From contig CM034110.1 in assembly GCA_019914945.1 (NCBI GenBank), positions 9,627,808-9,691,807 of the forward strand: 64,000 nucleotides of DNA. The letters run 5' to 3'. The position numbers were made by a program, and so were the translations under genes. Shown here one piece after another: positions 8,370-21,452 of this stretch; the stretch's first letter is position 1; each line of letters begins with the position of its first letter. Below the pieces are notes generated by a model. That model did no database searches. It saw only the letters and a program-made list of their open reading frames with translations, and had not been told where the DNA came from. This stretch comes from Typha latifolia (taxonomy: Eukaryota > Streptophyta > Magnoliopsida > Poales > Typhaceae).

Positions 8370-10922
8370 GTTGAGCATCCTCCTCATTTTGTTATATTGA
8401 TTGTATTTGCTGTCATTTTGCTGAAATCTGTTGATTGTTGCGCAATCATGGTCTGATATGTTGTGAATCTTTAACCCGAACGTGGAGCAAGTTGATAATC
8501 TAAAATAGTGTTCTTGCGCTTAGGTCATGTGTTTAGCAATTTCTTCACTTCATTGCTCTCCAGAATTCAGGTGGGCAGTATGTGCAGAGTTGCCAAAATA
8601 TTTTCATATTTTTTTTCTTCTGCTGTTCTGAAAGAAGCATAAATCTTTTGATTGCTTATCAAGTAACATGCTATTTTATTCTCCACTAATATTTGGTTCT
8701 TCTAAGCTTCTTAGTGCTCCTGTATACCTGTTTCCTATCAGTTTTACATGCAAATCATGTGAAAGTTGAATTCCACCTTTCCATTGTCACTTCCTTTAAA
8801 CCATAATAAGGATGGTCTTATCGTGGCATGGCCCACCTTTCCATTGTCACTTCCTTTAAACCATAATAAGGATGGTCTTATCGTGGCATGGCCCGTACTA
8901 ACCACCGACTGCCATGGCATGGTACATGTCACGACACTTGTTGGCCATGCCGTAGGAGTAATGGCTCCACCCTCCGCTAGCCTGATGCAAGAGAGAGAGA
9001 GACCATAGAGATCATTTGCCGTTGCCACTCACCCTTGCCCTCACATGCTATGCTGAAGCTGAGCAAGAAATAAGACGAATCGAATAAAATTTAATCTGCT
9101 TCATTATCTTCTTCCTTGGCTAAGGCACACGAGGGGGAGTGGCCATTGAGACTCCAGTCGAAAGAAGGCGGTGAATTTAAAGTCTTCAAGGCGATGATAA
9201 CAGCGAGCAAATCGCTGCTAGAGGCACCTCTTGTGCCACGTGTTGGTATGCCGCCATTATGGCAAGTAATGATTAGCACGTCTCATGTCGGTCAGCACGA
9301 CCATCCTTAAAATCATTACCATTTAAGATGCCTCTTAAGTTTGCTTGGGAAATAGCTCATTCCTAATTCTTCCCTCAATTTCCTTTTGTTCTCCAACCAG
9401 TCCACAATGAATTGAACAATTTCCTGTTTATCACAAATCTTGCACTTATGACTCTTGATTCTAAAATTAATCTAATTTTCTTATTCATACTACTCCTAGT
9501 ATGCATTCTGATTCCAAAGTTACTCTAATTTTCCATCAGACTGATTTTTACTGCATAAATCACCTTACATTCTAGTTTACATTCAGCTTTATCGGCAGAG
9601 GAGGCTATATTGATCCAAAGTATCTTCTTTTCGAGAGAGAAAGTGGGCTGGCGAAGGTAAAATCTATGGTTTGATCTACAAAGAATATAATGGAGGCATC
9701 CTTGTCTATAGATAAGGATGCAGTCTCTACGCTGCATGATTCGTCTTTCTAATGCTCTATTATTAACGATGCTAGCTACAGTTAGATCCTTTCCATGGAA
9801 GTGCAGATATGGATAGGGAACTGGAGATTTTTTCACGGTATCAGAGGCTGTTCTTTTACTACCAGTCGCTGCTTTTTAATCTGTTCCTAGACCTCTGTCA
9901 AATTAAGCCCTTTTGAAATGGTGCAAAATTAAAATTTAAAAGGAGAATGCAGCATTCCTTGTGCCTATGTTTTTTTTTCAACTATTGAGAAAGTCTTTGA
10001 AAACATGGCCGCATGTTGAAATTGTTGCCTTGGTAGTGATGTGGTACGAGACTTTACATTTTATAATGGAGAAAGTTGAAGATGGTTACTTTGTTTGCAA
10101 AGCAGAGGAGAAATATTACTTCCACACCAACGTCATGGACCAAGGAGTTAGATCTGTCTTCAATCAAGTGTTATGGCTGCTATCTGAACCCAATAAACCG
10201 AGCTGAATTATTTTGACTTCCATGATAGTATTCTCATTTTCAAGCTTATCAGTAGAAATCGTGAGAATAATACTTCTCTTCTGTTTAAAGGGGAAATTGT
10301 CGATCTTCTTTTCTGTAAGATAAAGGAAAAACATCGGTCTTGTTGGATATGTTGTTTCCAAATCAAATGTTGGTTTTCGATGAAATTAAAAAAGGTGTAG
10401 TTGATGCAGTAAAGTAAAGGAGGCTGGTAGTCCTAAAAATGTAAGTCACAAGAGGTGCAATCTCTTGACGAAGCTGTATCATATCAATGCATTTCTAAGT
10501 TTTAATTGTCTCCATTCTATTTGATTAATACATCAACTAAGCCCTATCTATATATGAGCATACTCTGTTATTAATTGATATACTATTCTATACAAGTGGT
10601 GATGATACCAGTCAACCCACCAATGCTTATTTAACCACGTACATACGTCGTGCAGCCAAATCCTCGCGTGGGCTTGCCTCGATTCGTCCACCCTCGTGGG
10701 AAAGGCGGGCGATATTTGCCTCGTTCGATTCCGACCAGTTCCCCCGTTAGACGGTTAGAATTATCACAAATGGATATCTTAAGAATTTATAAGGCCTTGT
10801 GCTGAATTTCTTATTTTAATAGGGGCTGCGTGGAAAATAAGAGGACTAGATAATATCAACGCGAGGGCGGAGGGAGGCAGCGGTCCAAAACTCCAGAGAC
10901 GAGAGAAGAGAGGGGAGAGACT
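8370..10922. other. Intergenic DNA before the NodGS-like gene
   Basis: No gene is supported in this stretch. Apart from the 60-bp duplication at 8775-8894 it holds short open frames without recognisable motifs, for example an 81-codon frame at 9961-10206. The last 200-300 bp are the probable promoter and purine-rich leader (GAGAGA-type, just before 10923) of the next gene. Confidence 0.5.
8775..8894. repeat. 60-bp perfect tandem duplication
   Basis: 8775-8834 and 8835-8894 are identical 60-bp units (each includes TTCCTTTAAACCATAATAAG and TCGTGGCATGGCCC). Open frames run through on both strands only because 60 is a multiple of three; no protein is recognised. Confidence 0.95.
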
Positions 10923-13900
10923 ATGGAAGAGAGGCACAGAGAGCTGAGGGAGGCAGTAGAGAGGGTTTCTTTAGTGGACGCCCACGCCCACAACTTGGCC
11001 GCCGTCGACTCCACCTTCCCTTTTCTCCGATGCTTCTCCGAGGCCGAGGGAGATGCCCTCGCCTTCGCGCCTCACTCCCTCTCCTTCAAGGTACTCGATC
11101 CAATCCTCCATTTTGATGTCTAGAATAGGAAAAAAGTACGGGAGATTTCCGGAAGTAGACCTTGTTTCTGTTCCTCTGCTCTAGGCTACGATATTTTTGG
11201 TACTTTTTTTTTTACCATCTCCAGCTGCGGGTGGGGTTTCGTAGTTTTAATATTACCAACATAAGGCATGGGCGAACTCGTGCTGGGCCTCGTGGTGAGC
11301 TGTGATCTGAAATCGTAGTTTTGATATTACCGACATAAGGCATGGACGAACTCGTGGTGGGCCTCGTGGTGAGCTGTGATCTAAAGAGTTGATCTTGGTG
11401 GGCCTTGGGCTTAGTAAAATGGTAGAACTTGGATCTTGAATAAATTGCGTTTTATGTCCTAATGGGCTTGGCGGAGTTGTGGATCTTGGATTAGCGGTAG
11501 CCAACATCCCACCAGGGTACATGTGTAACGGGGTGTACTCGAGCCGAGCTTCGGTCAATTGAAAATAATTTCTAGCCTAATTATAGAATCACACTTGAAT
11601 TAAAATAAAGAACCAATTTCGTGTTTTAGTCAAGCTGATCAATAAGAAATTTCAAGCTTGAATTAATTCAAGCCTAATTAAGCTTGAATTGAATCATGCT
11701 TAAAATAAGGCCTGATTCAATGGTAAATATATAAGAACTAATATAATAATATTATGAGCTTTTAAATCTTACTTTAGATGTTCATATTAGTTATATGTAT
11801 CATATATTATATAATATTTAATTTCGTGCCTTATTGAGCTAAGCTTGATCGAGCCGGCTCATGATCAAGCTCGGCTTGAAATTAATTTTGAGCATGTTTT
11901 GCAGATCAAGCTTGAATCAACTCACTTTCGATGTGAGTTTGATCAAGCTTTATCGAGCCGAGTTGGCTCGATTATTTTGACAGCCCTACATGTGGCGGGG
12001 ACATCACTTTAAGCACAAAAGAGCTGCACCCGTGGCCCTTTGGCTTAACGAGGGTTGTGACTAGTCACCTTCTAGGACTATTTTCGTCTTTTGTCTTTTA
12101 CTTTATTTTGCCTATATAAATGCTTGTAATCATCTTTTATGGATTAATAAATATTTTGAGAGCCTTTGCCTATTGAGTGTTTGTCGGTGAATTCCAACGT
12201 CGGTGAATTCCGACACCCCCCGATTGATGGATTCCACGGGTTAGATTATTTCTCCCTACTTTTTCTTATCAATTCTAAAATCAAGACGTTGTCCTGCATC
12301 AACATGTCTTACATTAATTCAAGAATAATGTTTCCTGGTTGTGGAATCACCACATGAGAACAGGATCCAAGTGGAGTTGATAGTGACTGCTGTAAATTTT
12401 GGTCAAATTTCTTGCAAAATGAATTTACCTACTTACTAGCTTCTGGGTGTAGATGAGCAAACTAATTTGACTGATTTAATGTCATACATGAATGATTCAT
12501 TACTCAGTTACAAAGTACATTGAGCATAAGTTGTTGCCATATTTTCATATGCTAAACTCGATCTACTATTGAATTTTGAGAAATGCAGAGGAGTTTGAAG
12601 GATCTTGCTGTACTGTACAATTGTGAAGCTTCATTGGATAAACTGGAAGACTACAGAAAATCTGCAGGATTGGATTCTATTACCTCAAAGTGCTTCAAAG
12701 CTGCAAATATATCTGCAGTATTCTTTGATGATGGGATTCAATTTGACAAAATGCATGACTGGGAGTGGCACAAGAATTTTGCTCCTGCAGTGGGTAGAAT
12801 TTTGAGAATCGAACATTTGGCAGAAACCATCCTTAATGATGTGAGGACTTTTTGAAAACTTCAAGCTAATATCAGTCGAGGGTTGCCTATTTACTTCCAT
12901 TTGTGTTTTTTCCTTGATAAATCAGATATAACATACATTTATTAGTAATTTGTATTAGTGCAATTTGATATGAAAGTTTCTAATGTTCCTTGATGAGTTA
13001 TAAACTTGAATAACACATTACTATTTTGGGGTACAAATTTACAACCTTTCCTAGTTTTATGATATATTACTATTTTTCAGGAGACATTCAGTGGATCAAT
13101 GTGGACTTTGGATTCTTTCACTGAAATTTTCATAGCTAAGATGAATTCATATCCTCTACAGTATTATCATTTATCGCATACATATTCTGTATACCTATTA
13201 CCAGTTGTTTCTTCTTTCATTGCATTTCCTGAACTTACTTTCCACAGTTGCTGACAAAATTGTCGCAATGAAAAGCATTGCTGCTTATAGAAGTGGCTTA
13301 GAGATCGACACTGCAGTTAGTAAGAGTGAAGCTGAGGAAGGTCTTCGTCAGGAGTTAAATGGTAAGTCAGGGGGCTAACATTGAATGATCGCTATCTGAA
13401 ATGTGGAGCATAAATATCTGACTGAATATATGCTTCTGCTACTTTCTTTTCAGGCCGGAAGCCTGTTCGTATTACAAATAAGAGTTTAATTGATTATCTA
13501 TTCACATGTAGTATGAAAGTCGCTGTATCCTTCAACTTGCCAATGCAAATTCATACAGGGTAACAAAAACATCTGAAATTTCTCATTTTGTGAATACCTT
13601 TGTCTTGTTGATTTCGTGTAGTAAAATTATCTTCTATAACCGAGATATATGGAATTTCATAATCAAAGACTTTTAAACTGTAGGTGTAAAGATAAATTCA
13701 ATGATAAGCTTGTATTATTACGTAAGACATTCTACTATTTCATCTGGAACATCTGCTCCCTCCCTATTTCTTTGTCAAAGTTACAGACAACCTGATGATG
13801 TGCATATATTCATGTGGCATTATGCAGATTAGTAAAATGGTAATGTGTTATTATTTATATATTTTCTTAATAGCACCATCTATCCTTTTCTCACATTATT

Positions 13901-16900
13901 GCCTAGCAGATACAATAAAAATCTTGTCTCTTGATCCTTCCATTCTGATATGTTAAGCATTCTGATCTTACTCTGAGCTTGACATTTCAGTTTTGGAGAC
14001 AAGGACCTTGATTTGAGGAAGTGCAATCCCCTTCATCTGCGCACTCTTCTTGAGGACAAGAGATTTTGTGAATCTAAGATTGTTCTTTTACATACTTCTT
14101 ATCCATTTTCAAAAGAAGCATCATATCTTGCTTCAGTTTACTCCCAGGTTTGTATTCCAAGCATTTCTTGCTAGGCATTGTTGGTATTTTCCTATTTTAA
14201 CTATTCTTAACTAATGACATGTAGGTCTATCTTGATTTTAGTTTGATGGTTCCAAAGCTTAGTGTCCAAGGAATGATATCTGCATTCAAAGAACTTATAG
14301 AGCTAACGCCTTTGAAGAAGGTGAAAAATATTTTCTTTCATAACAACACTTCACCAGGGTATTGCTTTCATACAAAATATTGTTGCTTTCCCAAAAAAAT
14401 ACTCTACCCAAATAATTGCTGCTCTTTTCAATTTCAGAGCCATGTATATTATCTGTTATTATTATTGCATTATACCTCTCTTGCTATGACCTAGTTTCCA
14501 CTTTAAGTACCTACATTAAACAATTGTACAACTCAGTAGAATGATTTCCCTACTATCATATTGTTTTGCACAGAGCAAATAATTGAAAATTTCTTGATAA
14601 TATTAGGTCGACATCACTGTCTGTTACTGACATTATAATATCTGTCTTAACTTAATCTGTCTCTCACTCTAGTGTTCCCTATTTTCAAAGATCCGTCACA
14701 TCAGACAGTAAAAAATCTAGCAAATGCTCTCTGGCAAGTCTTGTGAAAAGCATACCTTTTGCACAGATATAGATGTTAACATATTAATCTGAAGAATGAT
14801 GCTTAATGGTCCAAACCCGAGGATGTCATAATTTTGAGAAAGGTGTGAAAATGGTACAGAACAATTGATTTCACCATAAGTTAACTCAAGCATAATTTCT
14901 CTGAAATTATCTTATTCATCTATCTAATCTTTTATTGTTAAGGTCTTCTATTTATCATTTTCTTTTACAGGTGATGTTCAGCTCTGATGGATATGCCTTT
15001 CCTGAAACTTTCTATCTCGGTATGTTGAGATATGTTAAACCTTTTCAGCTTGGACAATCAATTAGATTTACATTTATTTTTCTATCATAGATGTTAAAGG
15101 CTTTACATGTGAAGTTACAAATAGAGAACTAATTTTGTTTTCTACGAGTACTCCAGACTTGTTTTGATATCTTTTTGGCTAACTTGGTATCTTGCTCGTT
15201 AATTTGGTTTTACAGAGTGAAATCTTTGTTTGTATTTTGAAGGCATGATATCTTGAAATTTATGATGTTTGTCATCTACCATTGGCTAAGTCTAGATAAT
15301 AGTAATGCATCTTTTGATCGTTGACTTTAATATAAATATATCTCTTACACAATCTATTATCCTGTAGGTGCAAAACAAGCACGTGATATTGTTTTCAATG
15401 TTCTGTCAACTGCATGTGATGATGGTGATCTTACTACTCCTGAAGCTGTTGAAGCAGTCAAGGATATCTTTAGACAAAATGCTTTGCGTCTATACAAGCT
15501 GAACGGTGTTGTTGGATCTATTGCCGAAGAAAGCTTTGTGGCTTCTAATAGCATATCAAAGTCTTGTATTTCACAAGAAGATATCATTTTTGTTCGACTT
15601 ATCTGGGTTGATGCTTCAGGCCAACACCGATGTCGTGTGAGTACATCTTTTTTTCTTTTACAGGCCAAAGCTGTACTTGCATTATGTGAAACACTACTAT
15701 ATTTACCTATAGCTTTTATCATTTTGGATAAAATAATGAAAGAAACTATAAGTCAGCGCAGGAATGTTTCTCTTCAAACAAATTATTAAATCATAGGCAA
15801 CACATCCTAATATGTTCTATAGACTTGTAAGTGCTTAGTACTTGAACGAAGCATTCGTGTTCAATGCCAATGACACTATACGGGATCATCAAATTAGTGA
15901 TCTGTAGGATAATCCAGTTCTACATGCTGGACGACAATAGTGAAATTTGAAAAGGGGTTTGTGAGAAGCTACATGGATAGAAGACTAGATGAGACATGGC
16001 AAACACTGCTGACTTCTTATAAAGCTGGATAAATCGTCGAGTGGGGTATACTTGGCATTACTTAATAAAAATGATGCATCTGTAACTTGAGAAGGAGAAC
16101 AAAAAACTCTTTTCTTTTTACTAATTCTCTCATGGTACCTTTTTGTTCAGGTTGTACCAAAGAAAAGATTTTCTGAGGTTGTGAAGAATACAGGTGTTGG
16201 TCTAGCTTTTGCATCGATGGGAATGACTTCATTTTGTGATGGTCCGGCAGATGGGACCAACCTAACTGCTGTGGGTGAGATAAGGCTTATACCTGATTTA
16301 TCGACAATTTATAGGATCCCATGGTATAACTTCTTCCTTGATACCCAACAATATGCAAACATTGCTTGATTATTTGACCCTACCAAGGCCCAATTTGATA
16401 ATATTATGTGGCTGTCATGCATGAGTTTGTAGTAACTGATGGATAAGTATGCTGTACTTATTTTTCTCTATTAGGTCAAGGCAAGAGGAAATGGTATTGG
16501 TTGACATGCAAATTAAGCCAGGTGAAGCTTGGGAATACTGTCCTAGAAATGCCTTGAGCAGAGTCACAAAAATTCTGCATGATGAGTTTAATTTGGTATG
16601 GAAAAAAATTTAGAAACTTCATGTTTATCTATCTTCAGTTTGTCATCCTATTAATTTTATCTTTTACTTGTAGGTAATGAATGCTGGCTTTGAGAACGAA
16701 TTTTATATCCTTAGGAAAGTTACAAGGTACTCTTCTGTCTTAATATCTTGGTAGGTTTCCTTGGCTTGGAAATGTTACTTTTCATATTTGATCTTAGTCC
16801 AAAGAACTACCTGCAGAGAAGAGAATGAACAGTGGGTCCCATTTGATTTGGGCCCCTACTGTTCCACTTCAGGGTTTGATGCTGCATCTTTTATATTACA

Positions 16901-19900
16901 AGAAGTTAATATTTCTCTTCAAGCCATGGATATTTTGGTTGAGCAGGTAACGTATTGTTATTATGTACTCCGTACTTATTGGAAGGTATTAACGTGTATT
17001 TACAATTAATTCATTTAGTTATCAAGTATATCTTAGTGTTAACATCTTGTTGAAGGTCCCTACGGAGCAGGCCCATCCTAGAGAACCTAGCTTCTCCAAC
17101 TAAAGCTGGTCTTCTTATATCTAGTTAAGATTGCTAGTCTAATGATATGCTTAGCTGCGCATGTTTATAATTAACAATCATTTTCATGTATTATGTTTCC
17201 TGTCAGTAGTGAGATATAATTAAATATCTACAGCATTTTGGAATATGTTTGAAATAGTTCTCAATTTTAGAGAAAATATGAGCTATAGTAAATCTCTGTG
17301 GCCTCAGAAAGTTGGCTGTTTTTCATTCTATATTGCATTTAACCTTCTCAATCATCTGACAGCTACATGCAGAATCTGGGAAAGGACAATTTGAGATAGC
17401 ACTAAAGTATATGCCATCCAATATTGCAGCTGATAAATTGATATATGCTCGTGAGGTTATTAAATCTGTTGCAAGGAAGCATGGTTTATTAGCAACTTTT
17501 GTTCCAAAGTAAGCTACTTGGTTGAAGCGCATAATCGTTTCTTTATTGTGGTCCATTTATCAGAAGAAATCCTGAATAATATAGGAATCTCTACCTCATC
17601 CTAGATAACCTTATATATTTGGAAAATTCTGTTCATTTTATTTCAAAACCTAGATGAATGAGTTTAAGGATGAAAGGGTTTTAAGTTAAAATAAATGAAC
17701 TATCAGTGGACCTTAATATGACAAACTTATTTCAATAAATCATATTACTCATTGGTGGGATGCAGAATGTATAAGTCAACAAGAGCGCAAAGTAGAAAAT
17801 AATGATATGCTGAAAAATATGATTATATTTCTTAAGTTACAAAAATCAAAGCCTCCTACTCAAATGTATTTACTTCTCAATATTTTATTGTATGTGGTCT
17901 AAGTTGAAGACATTTAAACCATCTTAATTGATTGTCATGTGACTAACCTCCATGACTAAAATCCTTAGCTTGTGTCCTACAATCATTTCCCATTCTATCA
18001 TTTCTAGTAGCCTCATTCATCTCCTTAATGGTAATATTCGACCATACTGGTAATATTCAGATTTTCATAAGTTCTCATATTAGTTGCCCAACATTTAGAT
18101 GCGTAAATCATTACTTATCAAGTGGCCTTATAACATCCTGTAAAAAGTTTCTTATGTTCTGCAAAAATTTAATCTTACAAAGAGGTCAAGGATGCAAGTT
18201 TTCTGGGCCTTGCCTCTCTAGAAACAGAAATGCTAACTATCTGGTAATAGAAATGATACTGCTTCCACTTTATCTTGTTTCTTTTGGACTTTAATTTTCT
18301 ACCATTTTTCACCTCCTTGTTGAATCTCGAATGGCGTACTAAAATACATGCTCAAGTTTGATTCTGTCAAATGATAATGAGATTTTAGTCTGCTAGCCTT
18401 CTATAAATGCTCTAATTTTGTAGGCATGGTGGGAGTGATATAATGGAAGTTCATATTTTCTTCTTTTCTAAAAGAGGAATTTTTTTATAGTCGCTTTCTT
18501 ATATAAATATGTGATGCATTATTTTTTACTTTCATGCTACTGTTGTAGGTATTACTTAAATGATATTGGATCAGGATCTCATGTGCATCTGAGTTTGTGG
18601 GAGAATGGAGAAAATGTTTTTATGGGATCTAATGAATCTCAATCTCGGTATGGAATGTCAAAAGTTGGAGAACAATTCATGGCAGGAGTTTACCATCATC
18701 TTCCTGCAATCTTAGCATTCACCGCTCCACTTCCAAACAGGTAACTTCTGATGTTGAACTCAGCTGTAATCCAGCAGATTCTATTTAGTATATCAAATGA
18801 TATGTATACTTACATAAAGGTGGAACCTGACTGATAGAAAGGGCTCTGCCTTCCAGCACACTAGACTCCTGACAATGTAGGCTTCGAGAGGCAAAACACA
18901 ATTATCTTTCCCCTTGTTTTCAAAGAGGTTGTCTCCTAGAGTCAAACTTGTGCCAGTATGGCACGTGAGATAAGCCTTAACTCTCACTCTAAGTGAGGCA
19001 CTCTTCATGGCTCTGGTGATCAATTGAGAAATTCTCACTACTATGTGCATTGACTTAGATACAATTGCTTTATAGAGTACCTTGCACCAAAGTAGAGCTG
19101 AATGAATGAAAAGAATCCATATAATGGACACTAGAGATTGGGACTAAAGGTTTGGTTGGTGTTTTTGTATGTGGAATTGCATGGAAGAATTTATAGGTAT
19201 CGTGTTGTCTGATATTTGCTCAGGTCTATTGTGCCCTGCTTCTTTCAAGGTTTGTCTATCTTCTAGTTGAGCATATCACATATACTATATAAAATTTCAT
19301 CTACATAGTATGTCTTTCTTTACATCATTACTTTCAAATGCTTTTCATTTGTTTGTCACGCATAAATCATATGCATCTTGAAAGAGTTTATCATAGTGAG
19401 GGGTCTGTTGGATTTTGTTACTACTTACTATTGTATTCTATGTTTCTATTCTTCAACTCCGAGAGCTTAGTTTCTGATGGAATGTTTTGATTGCAATCTT
19501 ATCAATTGTAGTGTAATATAATTACTTTTGAATGTAGTTATGATCGAATTCAGCCAAATACATGGAGTGGAGCTTACCATTGTTGGGGAAAAGAGAACAG
19601 GGAAGCTCCATTGAGGACAGCATGCCCACCTGGTGTACCTCTTGGGCTTGTCAGCAACTTTGAAATTAAATCATTTGATGGATGTGCAAATCCACATATG
19701 GGACTCGCTTCAGTAGTTGCTGCTGGGATCGATGGCCTGAGGAGAGGCCTTAGCTTGCCTGAACCTATCGGTATAAGATACTTTTTCTATTCAATGTTAA
19801 TATCTCTACAAATCCCTTAGATTCATCTAGCAGGTACTAAGATGATTCCTGAAGTTTTTGCAATACATACTATTGAAATAGAACTGTACACTCAAATTAG

Positions 19901-20343
19901 AGGAGTCTAGGTGAGGTTCTCTTATTGATTTGCTGAAATTTTCAAACAGAAACAAACCCTTCAGATCACATTTCAAAGCTGAGAAGGCTGCCAAAGGAAT
20001 TACGGGAATCTGTGGAAGCACTTGCTGAAGATAAGATTTTAAATGAGCTAATTGGTGAAAAGTTAGTGACTGCTGTTATAGCCATTCGTAAGGTATGTTC
20101 TTGCAAATCTCCAATTCCATCATTAGTGTACTTCTATTAGTGCTTCTACTGGTGCTGCTTGTTAATAATTAAATCACTGCGCGCATTTATTTAATCCTTT
20201 CACATGCTCAACGCCACACAGATATCTTTCTTACTGACAGGAGATTATTTGCTTCTTCTTTTTTTGTGTATATTTTGCAGGCAGAGGTTGACTATTATGC
20301 AAAGAATACAAATGCATTTAAAGACCTCATTCATCGTTACTAA
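10923..20343 (+). CDS. Nodulin/glutamine synthetase-like protein (FluG/NodGS type), 18 exons
   Basis: Exons: 10923-11090, 12589-12840, 13081-13148, 13246-13361, 13454-13559, 13991-14147, 14225-14320, 14971-15019, 15368-15636, 16151-16323, 16475-16595, 16674-16726, 16817-16946, 17363-17508, 18549-18740, 19538-19770, 19950-20092, 20281-20343. Together they encode 844 residues, close to the family length. The N-terminal half is an amidohydrolase-2-like domain with the metal-binding start DAHAHN (residues 19-24), then KSIAAYRSGL, QIHTGFGD and FSSDGYAFPE. The C-terminal half is a glutamine-synthetase catalytic domain: EEMVLVDM, FDLGPYCS, the glutamate-binding GSGSHVHLSLW and GKENREAPLRTACPPG. It ends in DLIHRY. 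Related plant proteins are soluble hexameric or oligomeric GS-like fusions linked to root growth and stress; true glutamine synthetase activity is doubtful. All boundaries keep frame. Intron 3 is AT-AC; the others read as GT-AG. The downstream neighbour is a Rab gene, and a copy of exons 16-17 lies at 25.6-26.1 kb. Confidence 0.92.
11239..11386 (+). repeat. 74-bp tandem duplication in NodGS intron 1
   Basis: 11239-11312 and 11313-11386 are near-identical 74-bp units (TCGTAGTTTTrATATTACCr, then ATAAGGCATGG...GTGGTGAGCTGTGATCT). They lie at the left side of an LTR-like stretch. Confidence 0.9.
11245..12215 (+). mobile_element. Possible LTR (solo LTR-like) remnant in NodGS intron 1
   Basis: The stretch ends with features of a retrotransposon LTR: a TATA-like CTATATAAATG at about 12113, an AATAAATATT polyadenylation-like block at about 12147, and paired TCGGTGAATTCC motifs near 12184-12213. 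No gag or pol coding sequence, primer-binding site or second LTR is visible, so a solo LTR or truncated copy is the simplest reading. The edges are approximate. It is interrupted by a separate insertion at 11526-11986. Confidence 0.45.
11526..11986. mobile_element. hAT-like non-autonomous insertion with 8-bp target duplication
   Basis: About 461 bp rich in CTCGAGCC and AAGCTTGAA motifs is flanked by perfect 8-bp direct repeats TACATGTG (11518-11525 and 11987-11994). The inner ends resemble each other as short inverted repeats (GGGGTGT near 11529; GGGCTGT on the other strand from 11986), followed by CGAGCC on both sides. An 8-bp duplication and GGGxTGT-type ends fit hAT-class MITEs. No transposase is present. 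It sits inside the LTR-like sequence, so it inserted later. Confidence 0.6.
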
Positions 20344-21452
20344 ACTACCATTGGGGTCCTTTTTCCTGCTCTTGTATTCTTTAGGCGACAATAATAAATT
20401 GACAGCCCCATATTTAATGCAAGTTTCACTATTTGTAACAGTTTGGCCAAAATTAAATCAGGTTATTATTATCGAATAAAATCTTCCATCCCTTTCTGTT
20501 CTGAAATACAGCTTTATTTCTTGCTACTGTTGACTGGCACGACTGAAACAAAAGTGAGATTATTGGGTCTAATCTCATAACCCATTGACACTAATCACAA
20601 TTTAGTTTCATCTTTAGCGAGCCTGCCTAGTGATAGGATATGTATATAAGTTAATAATTCGTATGCTTTGCATGCAAAAGGAAAAAAGAAAAGAAAAAGA
20701 AAATCTCAAGCCAGCTTAACACTGGGATGTACGATAAGCCACATGGCAACATGGAAGCACGTGAGAGGAGTCGATTTCTCGAGATCCAGCGGTCCACCCG
20801 CAGCAGCCAAGAAAACAAATCAAATCTCCAACAACCGCGTGTCCTTACGAAGGTCATCCGTGTTTAGGCCCAAACAGCAATTGTTTCGAGTTACCCCCCG
20901 TGCGATCGCCACGTAAGGTTCCTATTTTATTTTAACTATTTTTAATTTTATCCTTCAATTTTAACAAAATACTAAAACAACACCAACCAAGATAGCCCAC
21001 CTCTTAGCTTATATTTTGTCATTAGATTTTCAATCAACACCCCCAATATAATTTTCTTCATCCCGTCGCTTTAGCCTTTGTCTACAGTAGTAGCACGCCG
21101 CAGACGTCACGCCGCAGCGTGGGTCCCGCTTCCAGAATCCAAACCGCCGTGACAGCCTAAGCTGGGAGACTACAAAAGCCGTTGGAGATATAAAGTGAGC
21201 GAAGCCAAGAAACTTTAAAAGGCGTCCGCTGGAGGAAAAGCAAGGCATCATCCATTACATTTTCGCTGTCGGCTGACCCCTTTCCACTTCCCAATCCAAC
21301 TCACGCTTCCTCGTGCGACCTCAACAAAGGAAGCAGCAAATGCTCCACTTTCCCCTTCCCCTTCCTCATTACCATTGCTTTCTCTTACGGAGAGATCGAC
21401 GACAACAAGGAAGTAGGAAGAGATAGGGTTTGGTGGTACGAAGTAGGGATCC
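20344..21452. other. Intergenic DNA between NodGS and the first Rab gene
   Basis: The left part is the NodGS 3' untranslated region. The right part, from about 21080, is the Rab promoter and leader; a version of it is repeated upstream of the second Rab gene (CGTTGGAGATATAAAG at about 21180 and 26555). No separate gene is supported; an 82-codon Lys/Arg-rich frame at 20668-20916 has no homology signal. Confidence 0.5.

Noticed and set aside
9961..10206. 81-codon frame starting MPMFFFQLLRKSL
   Set aside because: No recognised domain, no supporting splice structure and ordinary AT-rich composition. It is probably chance.
18793..19131. 112-codon minus-strand frame inside NodGS intron 15
   Set aside because: No transposon or gene motif was recognised. 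It could be old repeat DNA, but nothing supports a gene.
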